A stretch of 64,000 nt of DNA from Strongylocentrotus droebachiensis (Eukaryota; Echinodermata; Echinoidea; Camarodonta; Strongylocentrotidae): the NCBI GenBank assembly GCA_035222895.1, contig JAVYIG010005292.1, positions 62,001-126,000 of the forward strand. The letters run 5' to 3'. Under the pieces are notes generated by a model. The model saw nothing but the letters and a program-made list of their open reading frames with translations. It was not told where the DNA came from and did no database searches. Shown in pieces: positions 47,301 to 62,300 of this stretch (the stretch's first letter is position 1; each line of letters starts with the position of its first letter). Position numbers and translations under genes: made by a program.

Positions 47301-50300
47301 TACGACTTTTCAAGGGTTTTATATGACAAGGAATTCATTTATGATACCAATTTTTATTTTAAAGTAATACATTGTCTTAAATAGCATAATTAGCATAATA
47401 TGTACAATATATGGACTTCATTGTCATTGTTTATCTATAAAGCCTAAAAATGGTGCAATGCAACATTGTAAATCACTTTTGAAAGATTAATCATTAATTC
47501 ATGAGAAGATATTCCATGTAGATGTAGTATAATTAGCCTAATAAGCATAATAATCTAATTAGCATATATATGCAATATGTAATATTGTTGCTAATCTCAA
47601 TCCAGGCAGCCTGAAAACATGGATAATACAACTTTTCAAGGGTATTCTATGACGAGGAATTCATTTATGACACCAATTTTTGATTCCAAGTAATGCAATT
47701 GTTTTAAATAGCACAATGAGCATTAATGAGCTAATTAGCATGTGTACAATATATGGACTTCACTGTCATTGTTTATCTATAAAGCCTAAAAATGGTGCAA
47801 TGCAACATTGTAAATCACTTTTGAAAGATTAATCATTAATTCATGAGAAGATATTCCATGTATATGTAGTATAATAAGCTTAATTAGCTTAATAATCTAA
47901 TTAGCATATATGTGCAATGTGTAATAATGTTGCTAATCTCAATCCAGGAGGCCTGAAAACATGAATAATACGACTTTTCAAGGGTTTTCTATGACGAGGA
48001 ATTCATTTATGACACCAGTTTTTGGTTCCAAGTAATGCAATTGTCTTAAATAGCACAATGAGCATTAATGAGCTAATAAGCTAATAATCCCTCGTCATGG
48101 AAAACCCTGGAAAGTCATATTATCCGTGTTTTCAGTCTTCCTAGATTAATATTAGCAACATTATTACATATGGCACATACAGTGTAAGTATGCTAATTAG
48201 GCTAATTATACGACATTTACATGGAATATATTCTAATGAATTAATGTGTAGTCTTTCAAAAGTGATTTACAATGGTGCATTGAGCCATTTTTAGGCTTTA
48301 TAGATAAACAATGACAATAAAGTCCATATATCGTACATATGCTAATTAGCTGATCATGCTATTTAAGACAATTGCATTACTCAAAAATAAATATTGGTGT
48401 CATAAATTAATTCCTCGTCATGGAAAACCCTTGAAAAGTCACATTATCCATGTTTTCAGGCTTCCTGGATTAAGATTAACAACATTATTACATATTTCAC
48501 ATATATGCTAATTAGATGATTATGCTAATTAGGCTGATTATACTACATATACATGGAATATCTTCCCATGAATTAATGATTAATCTTTCAAAAGTGATTT
48601 ACAATGTTGCATTGCACCATTTTTAGGCTTTATAGATAAACAATGACAATGAAGTCCATATATTGTACATATTATGCTAATTATGCTATTTAAGACAATT
48701 GTATTACTTAAAAATAAAAATTGGTGTGTCATAAATGAATTCCTTGTCATATAAAACCCTTGAAAAGTCGTATTATCTATGTTTTCAGGCTTCCTGGATT
48801 GAGATAAGCAACATTATTACATATTGCACATATGCTAATTAGATGATTATGCTAATATGGCTATTAAAAAAGTTGCCCAAGGTTGCCAAGCTGGCAACCA
48901 AGCTGAATTTACTTCAATACCCATCTAGAACACAAATCAACAAAAAACCCTTGTACTTATCAACTTTTCCAGGTCATGTACATGGCATATGGTACCGTCT
49001 ACTGGACTACTATCTCTGCCGGTCTGAACAGCCTCATAGATATCATCAAAAAAATGAATAAATGTTCAAATGAGGTTACAATCATATGGCTTTAATATAA
49101 AATGATTGCCTACACTTTAATATGTAAAATTAATTAAAATGCATACAGCAGGTTGTATGGGAAACAACAGTTACTGGTTATTATGCAAATGAATATTTGT
49201 GGTTTTGACTTTAACAAAAATCGGAAGCAACACATTAGTTTTCTCAAAATTGTACCAGTATTAATGACAAAGTCAGTGTACTGATAGACTCCTACTTGCC
49301 TCTTGAATTTACCACTTTACCAGAATATTTTGCTCTTTTTTTGCCACAAGTATACTATTCCCCTCCACAACAGGTATCATAAGAACTTGCATGTAGTATT
49401 CTCATCTCCAAAACATGTACATGTTCGTTGAATTTTAACACTAATGACCATGTACTTCCTAACGATTGAATTAAATATCAATGTTGGCTAAGTATTTTAT
49501 CTATTAAAAGCCGAAAACTAAATAAAATTCTCATATTTCTAATTTAAGTATTGAATTGAATACTGGCCCAGGATCTATTGTCCTCTTCATAGTCTACACC
49601 TCATCTGATTTCATTTTGATGATTTTTGTCTTCATTTTTTCCCTTGCCACTACTATAGATATTAAACAAGATAATCTTATACCATCAGTGTTTGTGACTT
49701 AATATTGAATTTAATAGCGGCCCAGGATCTACATGTATTGTCCTCCTTATGGGTCGTATTGTCTACATCCTATCTGACTTCATTTTGATGTTTTTTTTCC
49801 TCATTTTTTCCCTTGCCATTACCATAGATAACAAGTTAATCTATATACCATCAGTGTTTGTTGGGAGAGACAGTGGAGAAACATTGCAAGGGATGAACTA
49901 CTCAACAGGGTATGTATTACCAGATTCACATCTAGATGTCTAAATTTTAAACACCTTATTGTGTCAGGTTTAGTGTTTGGGCTACGGCCCACAAGACAGA
50001 CGGCCCTCTAGAATGACAAAGTTGATCTCATGGGTCTTCTGACAATTCGTTGAGGATTCACTAGACCGACGGCCAATAAGACCTACAGCGTACAAGTTTA
50101 ACGGCCCGGGAGGCCGACTGACAAAGACTAAGATTGACTTTAAGTTGGACTTAACTACTGTATGGCAGGCCATTCATGCCACTGGTTGCTCTCACCATCA
50201 TGATCTTTAGATAATATTTTTTCAAACAATTTAAATTCTGTAGATTTGTGACCATGATTTGTACGTCCCTTGAGAGACCAATGCCATTATATGGTAGGAG

Positions 50301-53300
50301 AAAATTGTGGCATGAACGACCTGTCATAGTTACATGTAAGTCCAACTTAAAGTCGATCTTAGTCTTTGTGAAACACTCCCCTGGTCTCTTGGGCCTTCTA
50401 GCCACTTTTAAGAGGGTCCATCAAACCAACGTCCCATGAGACTGAATATTTTCCATCTTCCCTCTTTTATTGCTCTGTATTGCCCATCTCGTTGGCTATC
50501 GGTCATCGTCCACTATCGGTCTTGTTGGCTGTTGGTCTCATGGACATTAAGAACTTTAATTTGTTTCTTTCCTATATTTCAAATGTGTTTCTGTGATACA
50601 AACATGTCGGTCTCGTGGGCTGTCGGTCCAGAGAACCTTTATTGAACGTCGGTCTCGTGGGTTGTTGGTCTGCTGGGATGACCCAAAGTGTCCAATCCAT
50701 TTCACAATGTGGAATGGGATTTAAAAGTTCAGCTGAGCTTTATTCCGTCTAATCAGCTATCTGTAAGTGAAGAAAATAGAGGAAGAAGAAAAAGTGAAAA
50801 TGCCAAGCAAAGACAGAAATATGGAGGTTTAAGTTTGTTTCAGAAAGCACATCACATTAATATTTACATGTAGTGTCGTTATGATAGCCTAGGGGAGTCC
50901 CCTTTCCCAAAGGACCCTTTGATAAAGCATTAATTGTCAATTACATATATACCTAAAGATTTCATCAAGCGCAATGGCTCAAGTGGTAAAGTGGTGGTCT
51001 CGTAAGCAGTAGGTCCTGGGTTTCGAAACCGACGGCATTATTCCTCATTATCAAGTCCCTTGGATAGGACTTAATGCCGTCATTCACTTGGTGGCTTAAA
51101 CAAGCATGCACATGCTTTCTCAGCAGTTGGTTAAAATCAAAATCTCTAAAATAATCAATCTATGTCAACCTCACACAAAATATTTATAAAATAACATCAA
51201 CAACAACATTGAAGTTAAGATTTGAAGATTAAAATCAGGTTGAAAAATTTGCATTAAATTAAGTCGTAATCAAGTTGAAAATAAAGTTACAATAAAGTCA
51301 AAAAGCCAAATTCAAGTCACAGAGATACAACTGTACACTGTATGCAATACATCAATTATATTCTGCTTTGTTATTGTTGTTCTCCTGATACACAATCTTC
51401 ATAGTTTTATAATCTTCATGTTGACTTTTTCTGGTTTGTTACGTTTTGAAGAAGAATCAGAATCATGTAGAATCTGTGCAAAGTCCATGGAAGAAGATCA
51501 AAACAAATTCAGGATATTGTTTCCTAAGTTAATTACCTGATTATCTTTTAACCCTTTATAGAGGAACAGAATTTCCCATGTGTAACCTTTGCCCCTCAAA
51601 TTGGCAGTACAGTTTATTTTACACCACTTCAAATGAAAATATAATGAACATTATGCAGTATTACTTGAAATAAAGTACGGTAGACACATTATCACCAAGT
51701 CACACCAAAGTTTATCCATGGAATAATACATGCAGTCATGTGTGACATTGTGTGAGAATGTCTACTTTTTTTCAAGCAATACTGTGTACCGTACTGTACA
51801 TTACTCTCTTTGGAAATTCTTTGATCTTTTTGACCTTGTTGGTTTTAAATGACTGTTTTGAATGTCATGTTTATTCCAAGCATTTGGGGATTTGTTGAGG
51901 TTTATCTTTGCCAACCTTGTGGTGTAGGGTACATGTACATGTACATGTATGTGTGCATGTGTTTCTGTAAACATGCAGCTGTAGCATGATTCATATCTCA
52001 TACAGTGTTATGTGACTTTCATTGACAAAAATTGTATGACTAAAAGTACATGTATTTAACCCATTGTTTATGGTAATCCGGTTTATCCTGCATTTAAGCC
52101 TAAGGGAGTAAGGGTAGGGTCATAAAAGAATTCTGTAGTCAATGGGTTAGTCATTTGTTTGGAAAGAGAAAAATAACCACAATTTTTGTCTCGCCTGCGT
52201 AGCAAAAAGCGAGACATAGGCGCCGCTTTTCCGGTGACGGCGGCGTCTGCGACGGCGACGGCGACGGTGGCGGCGGCGTCAACATAAAAAACTTAACCTA
52301 AGGTTAAGTTTTTGAATTTTTGATATAATTTTTAAAGTATAAGTTCTTAGTCAATGAAACTTGGACTATAGGGTTATCAAGTCTCCCCAATCATGTGAGT
52401 AGAATTTCAGGTCACTAAGTTAAGGTCAAAGGTCATTTAAGGTCAACAAACTTAGACTTTGTTGTGGCATCAACATCAAGATTTTCAAAATGCTTCTTCT
52501 TCGTTATTTTTCAACCGATTTTGATTCTGATTGTTTCATATGATAGGGCTAGGAGGGGGATTTAAAATTTCTACACAGAATCGTGAAAATCATTATCTAT
52601 GCTAATTTATGCAAATTTATTCGAAATCACTAAAAATGCTTCTTCTCCTTCATTTCTCGACCGATTTTTATTTGGTTTGCTTTATCTGGTAGAGCTAACT
52701 TTGGTTCACTAAACTTGTACACCAAATTTTGAAATTGTTCTCCATTAATTATGGTAATTTATGCAAATTTATTCCAAAAATAACAAAAATTGCTTCTTCT
52801 CCCTCATTTCTTGACCGATTTTGATTTGGTTTGCCTTATCTGGTAGAGCTAACTTTGGTACACTAAACTTCTACACAGAATTTTGAAATTGTTCTCCATT
52901 AATTAATTATGGTAATTTATGCAAATTTATTCCAAAAATAACAAAAGTTGCTTCTTCTCCATCATTTCTTGACCGATTTTGATTTGGTTTGCCTGATCTG
53001 GTAGAGCTAAATTCGGAACACTAAACTTCTACACAGAATTTTGAGATTTTGCTCCATTGATTATTTATGGTACTTTATGCAAATGAAATGCAATTATGTC
53101 CCTTCCAGGGCATCAAATTTTTATTTTTTGACCAGTTCAAAAGTGTACCACTTAAATTTACGATATTTGTTGTTGCGAGATGCGGATGAGTGCTACGTCA
53201 TTGACGTTCTGGTTTATCATATTGAATTGCGTTATGCAGGCGAGACCGCCGAGAGCGTTTCCCTTGTTTTTTCCTCCACACGCAAATAAAGAGAAATTAA

Positions 53301-56300
53301 TATTACTGTAAGCAACAGCAAGAACAAGTTGATTTGCATTACCGGTATAAGCTTACATGTAGTTCTACAAAACAAGGAAATGCAAGATATTTATGTACTT
53401 TGTACATGTACAGTGTAGCTTGTTTAATTATGAGCAAATGTCTAGAATCAAAGTCATTGTCTTTAATTTAGTGATAAACACCCATATTGTATTCACACAG
53501 ACATGAATACACAATGTACGTTTAATTGTATACACTGTATATATATGTGCCCAAATCAAATACACATCCAATTAATTCACAATTGTACAGTAATTCCCAT
53601 TGATATATGTTTCTGAGGTCTTCCATCAAATGTTGGTACAAAAATACAGTATTATACAGTACAAATGATATTTGATAAATTGATATACTTCAAAATGTTT
53701 AACAGCAAGTAAAATGCATACCGTATATAACGGTGAATAAACCGCACTTTTTTGCCGCCGAAAAAATTTCAAAGTCGGGGGTGCGGTTTATACACGGTAC
53801 ACCAGGCGCTATGCCTGGCAATGTCTCCCGGCTCGGTAATCGGTGTGTTGACTCACCACTCGGAAACTAGAACAACACTCAAATTTGTCTGTCATCTTGG
53901 TTTGAAAGTAATCTTTCTGATAGAACTCAATATGTAGTTTATAATAATAATTCCTCCAATTTTTTTTCTATTACATGGTGTACCACAAGGTTCTATCCTA
54001 GGTCCCTACTGTTTTTTAATTTACAGTACCGTAATGATCTTACACACAAAAAAAAAAATCTCGGCAAAAAAAAAAGAAAAAAAAGAAAAAGAGGGGTGCG
54101 GTTAATACACGAGGGCGGTTTATACAACGTTATTTACGGTAATTAAAACGGTGCTTGTATACTTGGCACCAAGCAGTAGGGAAAAAAAGAATAATACTGA
54201 AACAATATAATTAATTGTACAACCCTTGAACAATTGCATATAGGGCCAGGGTTAACAAATAATAAAGGAATTGTTAGATGTTATAAATAATCTCTTAGAA
54301 TTGCCAGTTTGATTGTTTTTGTGAGAAGGGATATGAATTGAATGTGAATAGTGATTTGCATATAATCATTTCTTAGAAGGAATGCGGCATCCAATTGTTG
54401 TATGTGCATGTACAAATGTAGCTACAATGTACTTGGCTATTTTGATCATGCTTATGGCAAATTCTGGCCAACTTTATTTCAATTCCACAATACAATTGAG
54501 AATGTACAGTGTAGTAGGATGAACTGATCCTGCCAAGAACAAAAATAGATATCTTGTTGAAATTGTTCAAAATCCTTCTAAGACAATGAAACCCTGGATT
54601 CATCTCCTTGTAAATAATATCCTTGTTCTATGTCAATGTCATATTTGTTGCCAATTTCATGTTGTGCCAATTTCCAAGAAAATTCTACATTAAATCCTAT
54701 TAATCCTGGTGACTTAAATCGTAGCAAGGGCTTTAGGTTGTTAAAATACAGTTATGATGGTGGTCCAGGCTCAAATAACTTATTTTAATCGAATCTGTTG
54801 TTTTGGAGAGGAAGTCCATCAACTTTGTCAATTAAAGTACATGTAGTGTTTCTGATCCAAAGAATATTTATATTCAATTTTTAATATTGTGAAGAATACA
54901 AAGGCTTGAGCTGCCTTAATCATCTACAACACTTACATGTACATGTAAAAGGTTAATGAAGCTATTAGAGCTCATTTTCTTTGTATATATTTGCTATGAA
55001 GAAATTAAGAGAAAAGACGTCAGTTTATCAGGGGCAGATCCTTGAATGATTGATCGATTTAATTTGTTTATTTTCATAAAAACACTCTGAACATTCAGCC
55101 CTATGGCTGTTTAAATACATTAGAAGGAGAACACAGAATACAATCATCTCAAGATGGAAGATACAAATCTAAAAGTACCAATTATCAATCATCATGTCAA
55201 TTATTTGTCTATTAAATCATGAAACTTATTTTAATTTATCAATCATACATAATGAAACATTACAAATTATCGGATAAGCATTGTACATGCCCGACAAGCA
55301 GTAGATGCAGGTTCAAGTCCTGCTGGTTCCAAGATTTTTTTGGACTTGTTTTTCAATTACAGATCGATCAATCGATCTTATTTACTGGGTGTATTAAAGC
55401 CATAAATATGTTTATATAATTGAAATTTCTCACAGGAAGCATTACAAAAAAACATATCGTCTGTTTAGAACTAGAAGGGTGCTACCTCTGAATGCCCTTT
55501 TGGCTTCAAACAGATGATATACGGTATTCAAATAATTTACATGTTTTAAATATTATCTTGATTCTGTGAAGGGGGTTGGGGACACAATCCAGAAGAAATA
55601 TCTGACAAGCCCCGCCCCTGTAAATAGATTAAATAATAATAGTAATCTGAGTGAGTTTATTACAGTTTATAGCAGTGCACTTTGCACCCAAAATGAACAA
55701 GTTTGTTCAACCCAATTCCATTGTCATAGAAAGTGTCATACATGTATTTGCCATACACTATTCCTGTATGCAGCTGCTACATGTACAGTACGTAACAGTG
55801 AGTGAAACACATTAAAGATTTCCTGTCTTCTTGCCAAACTAGTCAGCTGATCATGAGATCATCAAAATCAAAATGAAATTAAAGTCACTCTGACAATCAG
55901 TCAAGGATTGTTTTGTAATTTACCTGTTCAAAGCAGAGTTGCCCTGGTCTAGTGGGTATGTCACTGAACACTGAAAAGCATGGTTCATGCTTCAAGTCCC
56001 AGCCGTGGCACTAACATCCTTTGGCAAGACATTAATCTGCACTGCCTCTCTCCATCCAGGAGATAATGTGACTGCTTTGCCACTGCCCTGTGAACCGTGC
56101 AAAATAGTATGAACAATTTCTAAGGAGTGGAGATGGTGCACGCTTGTGTATTAAAGGGCTTAAAATCCAATGATCAGGGAGAAAAATAATAAATTACATT
56201 TAATGTGCATTGAAGTATCCTCTAATGTTCCAAATAAATAAATTAACATTATTTATATTATTCCTCCATTTCTGTCTTTGCTTGTCATGAAAGTATTTAA

Positions 56301-59300
56301 TTAACCTTTTTTCGGTACTCATAGTTTTTTAATTCATTTGTTTAATGGGAGGGGGGGGGGGAGGAGTGGTGTTGATGACGGATAATCTATTTGTATAAAG
56401 CATGTCTTTAGGCAAATGATGAATTTCTGTCGGTCATGTGTTACTTGTGTTACTTTTAATAATTTAACAATAAAACAGGGCTGAACTCTAATACATGGAG
56501 GGGTCTTGTGCATACATGAATGAGCCCCCAATTATTTATTTAGGACCGCCCCCTCCCGATGTGGGTATTTAAAGCCATACTGTACTAGAAGCACAACCAC
56601 AAATTCCCCTCTAGTGCCATCTCAGGTCAGCTGGTCCCTTAACTCGCTGCATCCCTACCTGCGCTGTTGGTTCACGCATCAAGTTCTTTGACTGCAAAGT
56701 GTGAATTAGGTATTGGGTGTAATATGCATTGTTGGCAAGTGGACCATGAGATGGCGCTATGCAATACATTGTATGCTAGGGCAGAAAGTCCATCAGTTCA
56801 GTATCGCTTTTAAAAGGAGGCCTGTACATGTACAATATTGCTTGAAATAAAGTAGCCACATTACCACCAAGTCACACCATGGTCTATGGGATAATGCATG
56901 CAGTCACGCGTGACACAGTGTGAGATGTCAACAATGTCAACTTTATTCCAAGCACTGTACAAACCCTCGATATTGACACCTGACTTCAACCCCCCCCCCC
57001 CCCCTCCCTTGAAACAGTTTGACAGTGAGTAGCTGTTGTAGAAGTGTATCATTCAATTTGTAGAAATAATGAAATCCATGATGTATTATAAATGTGGATT
57101 ATTTAAGATGTGATTTGATTCTTGAGATGAACAATTTATTTCTCCATCCATATTCGGTAATGATAAAATGCAATCGATTTCTAACCATAATATAATTCAA
57201 TCAATTATTATCGTGATACAAAGAATATCCATTCTTCTCGTGCTTACCGTTCAGGGCCTTGTCAATGTGTCTTAACCTCTATTACATGTAGCTGGTCTCC
57301 CCTTCATATTTACTCAGCTCAATAATAAAGCATCGCAATCAGTCTGACTGGTTTCTAAGCAAAAGTTCCCACCCCATCCCCGCCCATTTTAACCCTCTCA
57401 ATATTTAAGACAGTCACAGTTTTTGCACCAAATACTGCTTACCATGAAAAAAGAACATGATGCCTTAAATTGTAGAGCATACAGAGTTTAATAACAACTG
57501 AATTATTCATACCCCTTGTAAATAGCATTTATTGGATTTGTTGTCACTCAAGAAAGAAAGGTAGACTGGGTGAATCAATTAATGGCTTTGTAAAAAAAGA
57601 TTACTTTTTATATGTAAGCTTTGATATGTCACATTCTCAAGAAACATAAAATAGACAAATCAATTTTTGACATATTTATGAAATAACAAATCTTGGTCAG
57701 GGTATGAACAATTTAGTAGTTGACTGTATGGTTTTCAAACGCTACATACAGGTAGAAATTATTTACAAAGTAAACGCAAGGGGGGGGGGGTATTCTATCT
57801 TTGAGAACATTTTGAAAAATAATGACGGTCGCTAGTTGGGTGAAAAAAGGTTGCGAGTATATGAGAGGGTTAATAACATACCGGTACTTACAAGTTACAA
57901 TTTCTGTGACATAATAGTACCCCACCTTCCCTTCCAAATCCTCTCCCCTACACGGTAGAGAAGTGGGCTCTTTTGCTGCGCAGCAAAGTTTTTTTGGCTT
58001 GTCTGAACAGGGCTTTAGAGGGGTGCATTTGTTTAGAAGCCAGGCAACGAGAAAATTAATATTTTGCGTTATACATGTACATTATGATCATTAACTGGCT
58101 ACATTTGTAAACAAAAGCACCACAAACCCCCGTGCACAGTTTCAAGTCTTTTACTTGCACCAGCCAAACTGCACCATTAATTAATATGTTGTGTTTACAT
58201 GTACATTATGATCATTAAACTGGCTACATTTGTAAACAAAAGCACCACAACCCCATGCGTGGTTTCAAGTCATTTACTTGCACCAACCAAACTGCACCAT
58301 TATCACTTGCAATGTTAATACAACCTCAAAAGCACACTGTAGATGCCACCCTCATTCACAATTTGTCCACACAACATAATCCACATAATCGTTTCTAAAA
58401 TTATAACTTCATCAAATATTTTATGGTATCGATATACCTCAGTCACACCGCCAAACCGACTCCAGACCAACTCCGAACCGGCTTTATTTTTTGCCATAGG
58501 GGTAATGGAATTTTTGGGTCGGTCTTGTCGGTGAGACTCGGGTATAACTATAAGCTTTGCAAGAACAGTATAATATATGTGTATAGTGTATGTGTATGCA
58601 TGGTGGATACCTGTACATGTGTGTGTTGTTCATGTATACTAATTTGTGGTTTACTGGTTGCTATTTTTGTTTTTATTAATTCAGAATGATAGATTACAGT
58701 GCCATAATTAAAAGCAATTAATTTCACCCCTCAAGATGTTTATTGCTAACTACAAAGGAATTTAACAAGGATTTTCTTGTATGGTACTAATTTGTGGTTT
58801 ATTGTTTTTTATTTTTATTATTTAGGATGATAGATTACATTGCCATAATTGAAAGCAATTAATTTTTCCCTCAACATTTTTATGTGCACTGCAAAGCAAA
58901 TCACCTACCTGTAGTTATTTTTATAGTGACATAATCCATACAATTAATTTTTCCCTCAACATGTTTATGTGCACTGCAAAGCAAATTAACTACCCATAGT
59001 TATTTTTCTGGTGACATAATCCATACTACACTACCGGTATATTAAATTGTATTACATGTACATTTTATAGTCAGTTATTGATGTAGTTAGCAACATTTCA
59101 TGTCTAGTATTCTCTGTTCATGTCTAATGTTTCATTTGCATCTAATAACGTAGTAAACTGTGTGACTTATGACATTTATTTCTCTCTTTCTTTTCCTTTT
59201 TCTTTTTCTTACCCTTCCCTTTAATATTGCATGTGAAAAAACTTAAATATCTTCTATTATTTATTCATATTCTATTTCCTATTATATATTCTCTTTGAAA

Positions 59301-62300
59301 CTATTTTTTATTATCTATTCTCTTTGAAACTATTTTTTTGTCTTTTCTTTTTTTCATTTGCAATCCATGCAACTCTTCATTAATTATTAATTTTCATCAA
59401 TAATTTCTCATTTGATTTACCTCCTCATACTCCTCTGCACGCACATGACATTGTAACATTCTGAATGAATTAATCTATTTACTCCTTCTTTCTCATCATG
59501 TCGCCTCATTATACTTTTATCTCTATTATCAAATATCTTTTCTCTACTTACTCCTGTCGTTTCTTAAAATCATTTCTTTCTGATCTCTCTCATCTCATTG
59601 AATCATAATTCTAACATCAAATGACTTCTCTAAACCTCAATTTTTTTTCACAAATTTCACTTTTTCTATAATTTATTCATTTTTTTTCTCCCGTTCCGTC
59701 CACCCCCAGGTATACCATTGAGCTAACTCCTGGCTTCGTCTTTCCCTTTCATTTATACCTCATCCCATTCGCAAGCATAGTAGGAATATGTTTCATCGTA
59801 ATGTTGTGCTTCATGGTAAGTTTAAAAAGGACCTCAAAATCTAGACGGTAACCATGACCACCCGGGTATCACACATGGTAATATACCTTTGAACTCTAGC
59901 GGCAGATTTGTGATGATATTTTGCGATCCGTTTCCCCAAGACTACGGAACAAACTCCTAGCATTGCCAAGAAAACTGTTCTTCACTCTACTTCTTCAAAA
60001 CATCTGAAAACATACCTCTACAATTCTTATTGATTTGTTCATAATTTATTATTAGCCTCTGGAAAAGGAACTCAATAATCCAATTATCATTTATTACTAT
60101 TTGTAATATTTTCTTGACTTTGTTCAGTATGAAAGCGATTGCATTATATTTTCATTGGCGGATCAACATGTGACGCTTCATGATGCAATCGGGTTGTCCT
60201 GATAGAAAGTCTTTGAAATCTTACCTCGGCCTGCAAATGGGAATGATTCTAACAGGCATGCATTCATGGAGGTTTGTTTTTACCCAAACCGTTTCCAGGG
60301 GAAGTCTTGTCATCATGACACTGTCATGCACCTTGGAGGGGACATAATTTTGCCTGTTTGGAACCAGAAGGGTGTTAACTTTCACACAGACTTGAGTCCC
60401 TTCTGGCGCTGATCGGATGATTTGTTAGTTTTTAAAGCCAAAATCTTACAACAACTTGTCGCCAGAGTTTGATGTGGGATAACTATCTGTGGTACCCGGA
60501 TTTCGATAGAGTACTAGTCTACTAGATATCACTGACCAGGGTCCAGATCCTTTGTCTGCGTTAGGGGGTCCAGCTCCTAGGGTCAAGGTCCTGGTCCTGG
60601 TCCAGCTCCTGGTCCAGTTCCTACAGTATGTCTTCTTGGTTCCCATTTCATAGGAGTTTACCAAGATCAATAGCCCTCGCCCTTCCCGTCTCCTCCCTTT
60701 TATCACATTGCTCTTCCTTTTCATTGATCACTCCCTCCCCCTCCCCCACCCCCCCCCACCCATTTTTTTTTTTATTTTTTACCTTTATGCTTTCTTTAGG
60801 CATGACTCTTTCCTTGCACTTCTTTGATCATGGCTGCGTCCATACAATGTCTTCTTAAGTGCTACTTTTTTGTTTTGTTTTGTTTCTTATTTCAGTACTG
60901 ATGCATGTTTTGGTAGATGTATTTTTATGACTGTGAGGGGATTTGTTTAGCATAACCATGAGCTTAGCAGCAATAATTGAAGAAAAAGTAATTGCTCTTT
61001 TTCCATATTTCGCATCAGAAAGATTCTGTGTGAGCCAATTGGGCCTTATAAAAGAGAGAGAAGGACCCCCTCCCCCGGATAAAATGTCAAAATTACTGTT
61101 CCTGAATTCTTCTTTTTCTACATCTTCTTGTTATTCTTCTTTTCCTTCTTCTTCATCTTCTTCTTGCCACTCCTCCCCTTTCTTCTTCTTCTTCTTCTTC
61201 TTCTTCTTCTTCTTCTTCATTTCCCCCTTCTTCTTCTTCTTCTTCTTTTTCTTCTTCTTCTTCTTCTTCTTCTTCTTCTTCTTCTTCTTCTTCTTCTTCT
61301 TCTTCTTCTTCTTCTTCTTCTTCTTCTTCTTTCTTCTTCTTCTTCTTCTTTCTCTTCTTCTTCTTCTTCTTCTTCTTCTTCTTCTTCTTCTTCTTCATCT
61401 TCTTCTTCTTCTTCTTCTTCTTCTTCTTCTTCTTCTTCTTCTTCTCCTCCTCCTCCTCCTCCTCCTCCTCCTCCTCCTCTCCTCCTCCTCCTCCTCCTCC
61501 TCCTCCTCCTCCTCCTCCTCTCCTCCTCCTCCTCCTCCTCCTCCTCCTCCTCCTCCTCTTCCTCCTCCCCCTCCTCCTCTCCCCCTCCTCCTCTCCCCTC
61601 CTCCTCCCCCTCACTCCTCCCCCTCCTCCTACTCCTCTCTCCTCCTCCTCCTCCTCCTCCTCCTCCTCCTCCTCCTCCTCCTCCTCCTCCTCCTCCTCCT
61701 CCTCCTCCTCCTCCTCCTCCTCCTCCTCCTCCTCCCCTCCTCCCCCCTCCTCCCCCTCCTCCTCCTCCTTCTTCTCCTTTTATATGTCTTTTCTTATTCT
61801 TCTATTATTATTCTCTTCCTCTTTGGAAAGTTGGAGTGCAAAGACCTCAGTATTCAGTTATTCATGCCATTACTTCTTTAACTTAAATATCAAGTAGACG
61901 CAACCACAGTTTGGTTGAACAGGCAGAGCAAATTTCCTTCCAAACCATAGTATCTTCATTGGACTCGCTAAAGACCCAGTAAGATTCGGGAACATTATTC
62001 AATTTTTCTCAGAAAAGCGCAAATCACTTTGAACATCTTGCATTTTGAGAGCATTGAAAGCGCTCTGTCTCATGGCTTTGCTGCCATTTTCATCTTCCTC
62101 ATGCATGTTGTTGATAGTCTCATCTTGTAGTCTGTGTTTTGTACTTGAATTATTAAATGGCTGTTTCATCAAGCAAGCATACTAGATACCTATCATTAAT
62201 CTTGCACATACTAATATGCTTCTGCTTATGTTGGCACTTGTAGGGTACGTTTTAGTTGCATGTACTCCAGGTATCGTCTGTTGTTTAGCCAGAGTGCGTT

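Noticed and set aside
60943-61881. 312-codon and 252-codon + strand frames
   Set aside because: They are almost entirely Phe, Leu, Ser and Pro runs from the CTT/CTC microsatellite in an RNF13 intron.
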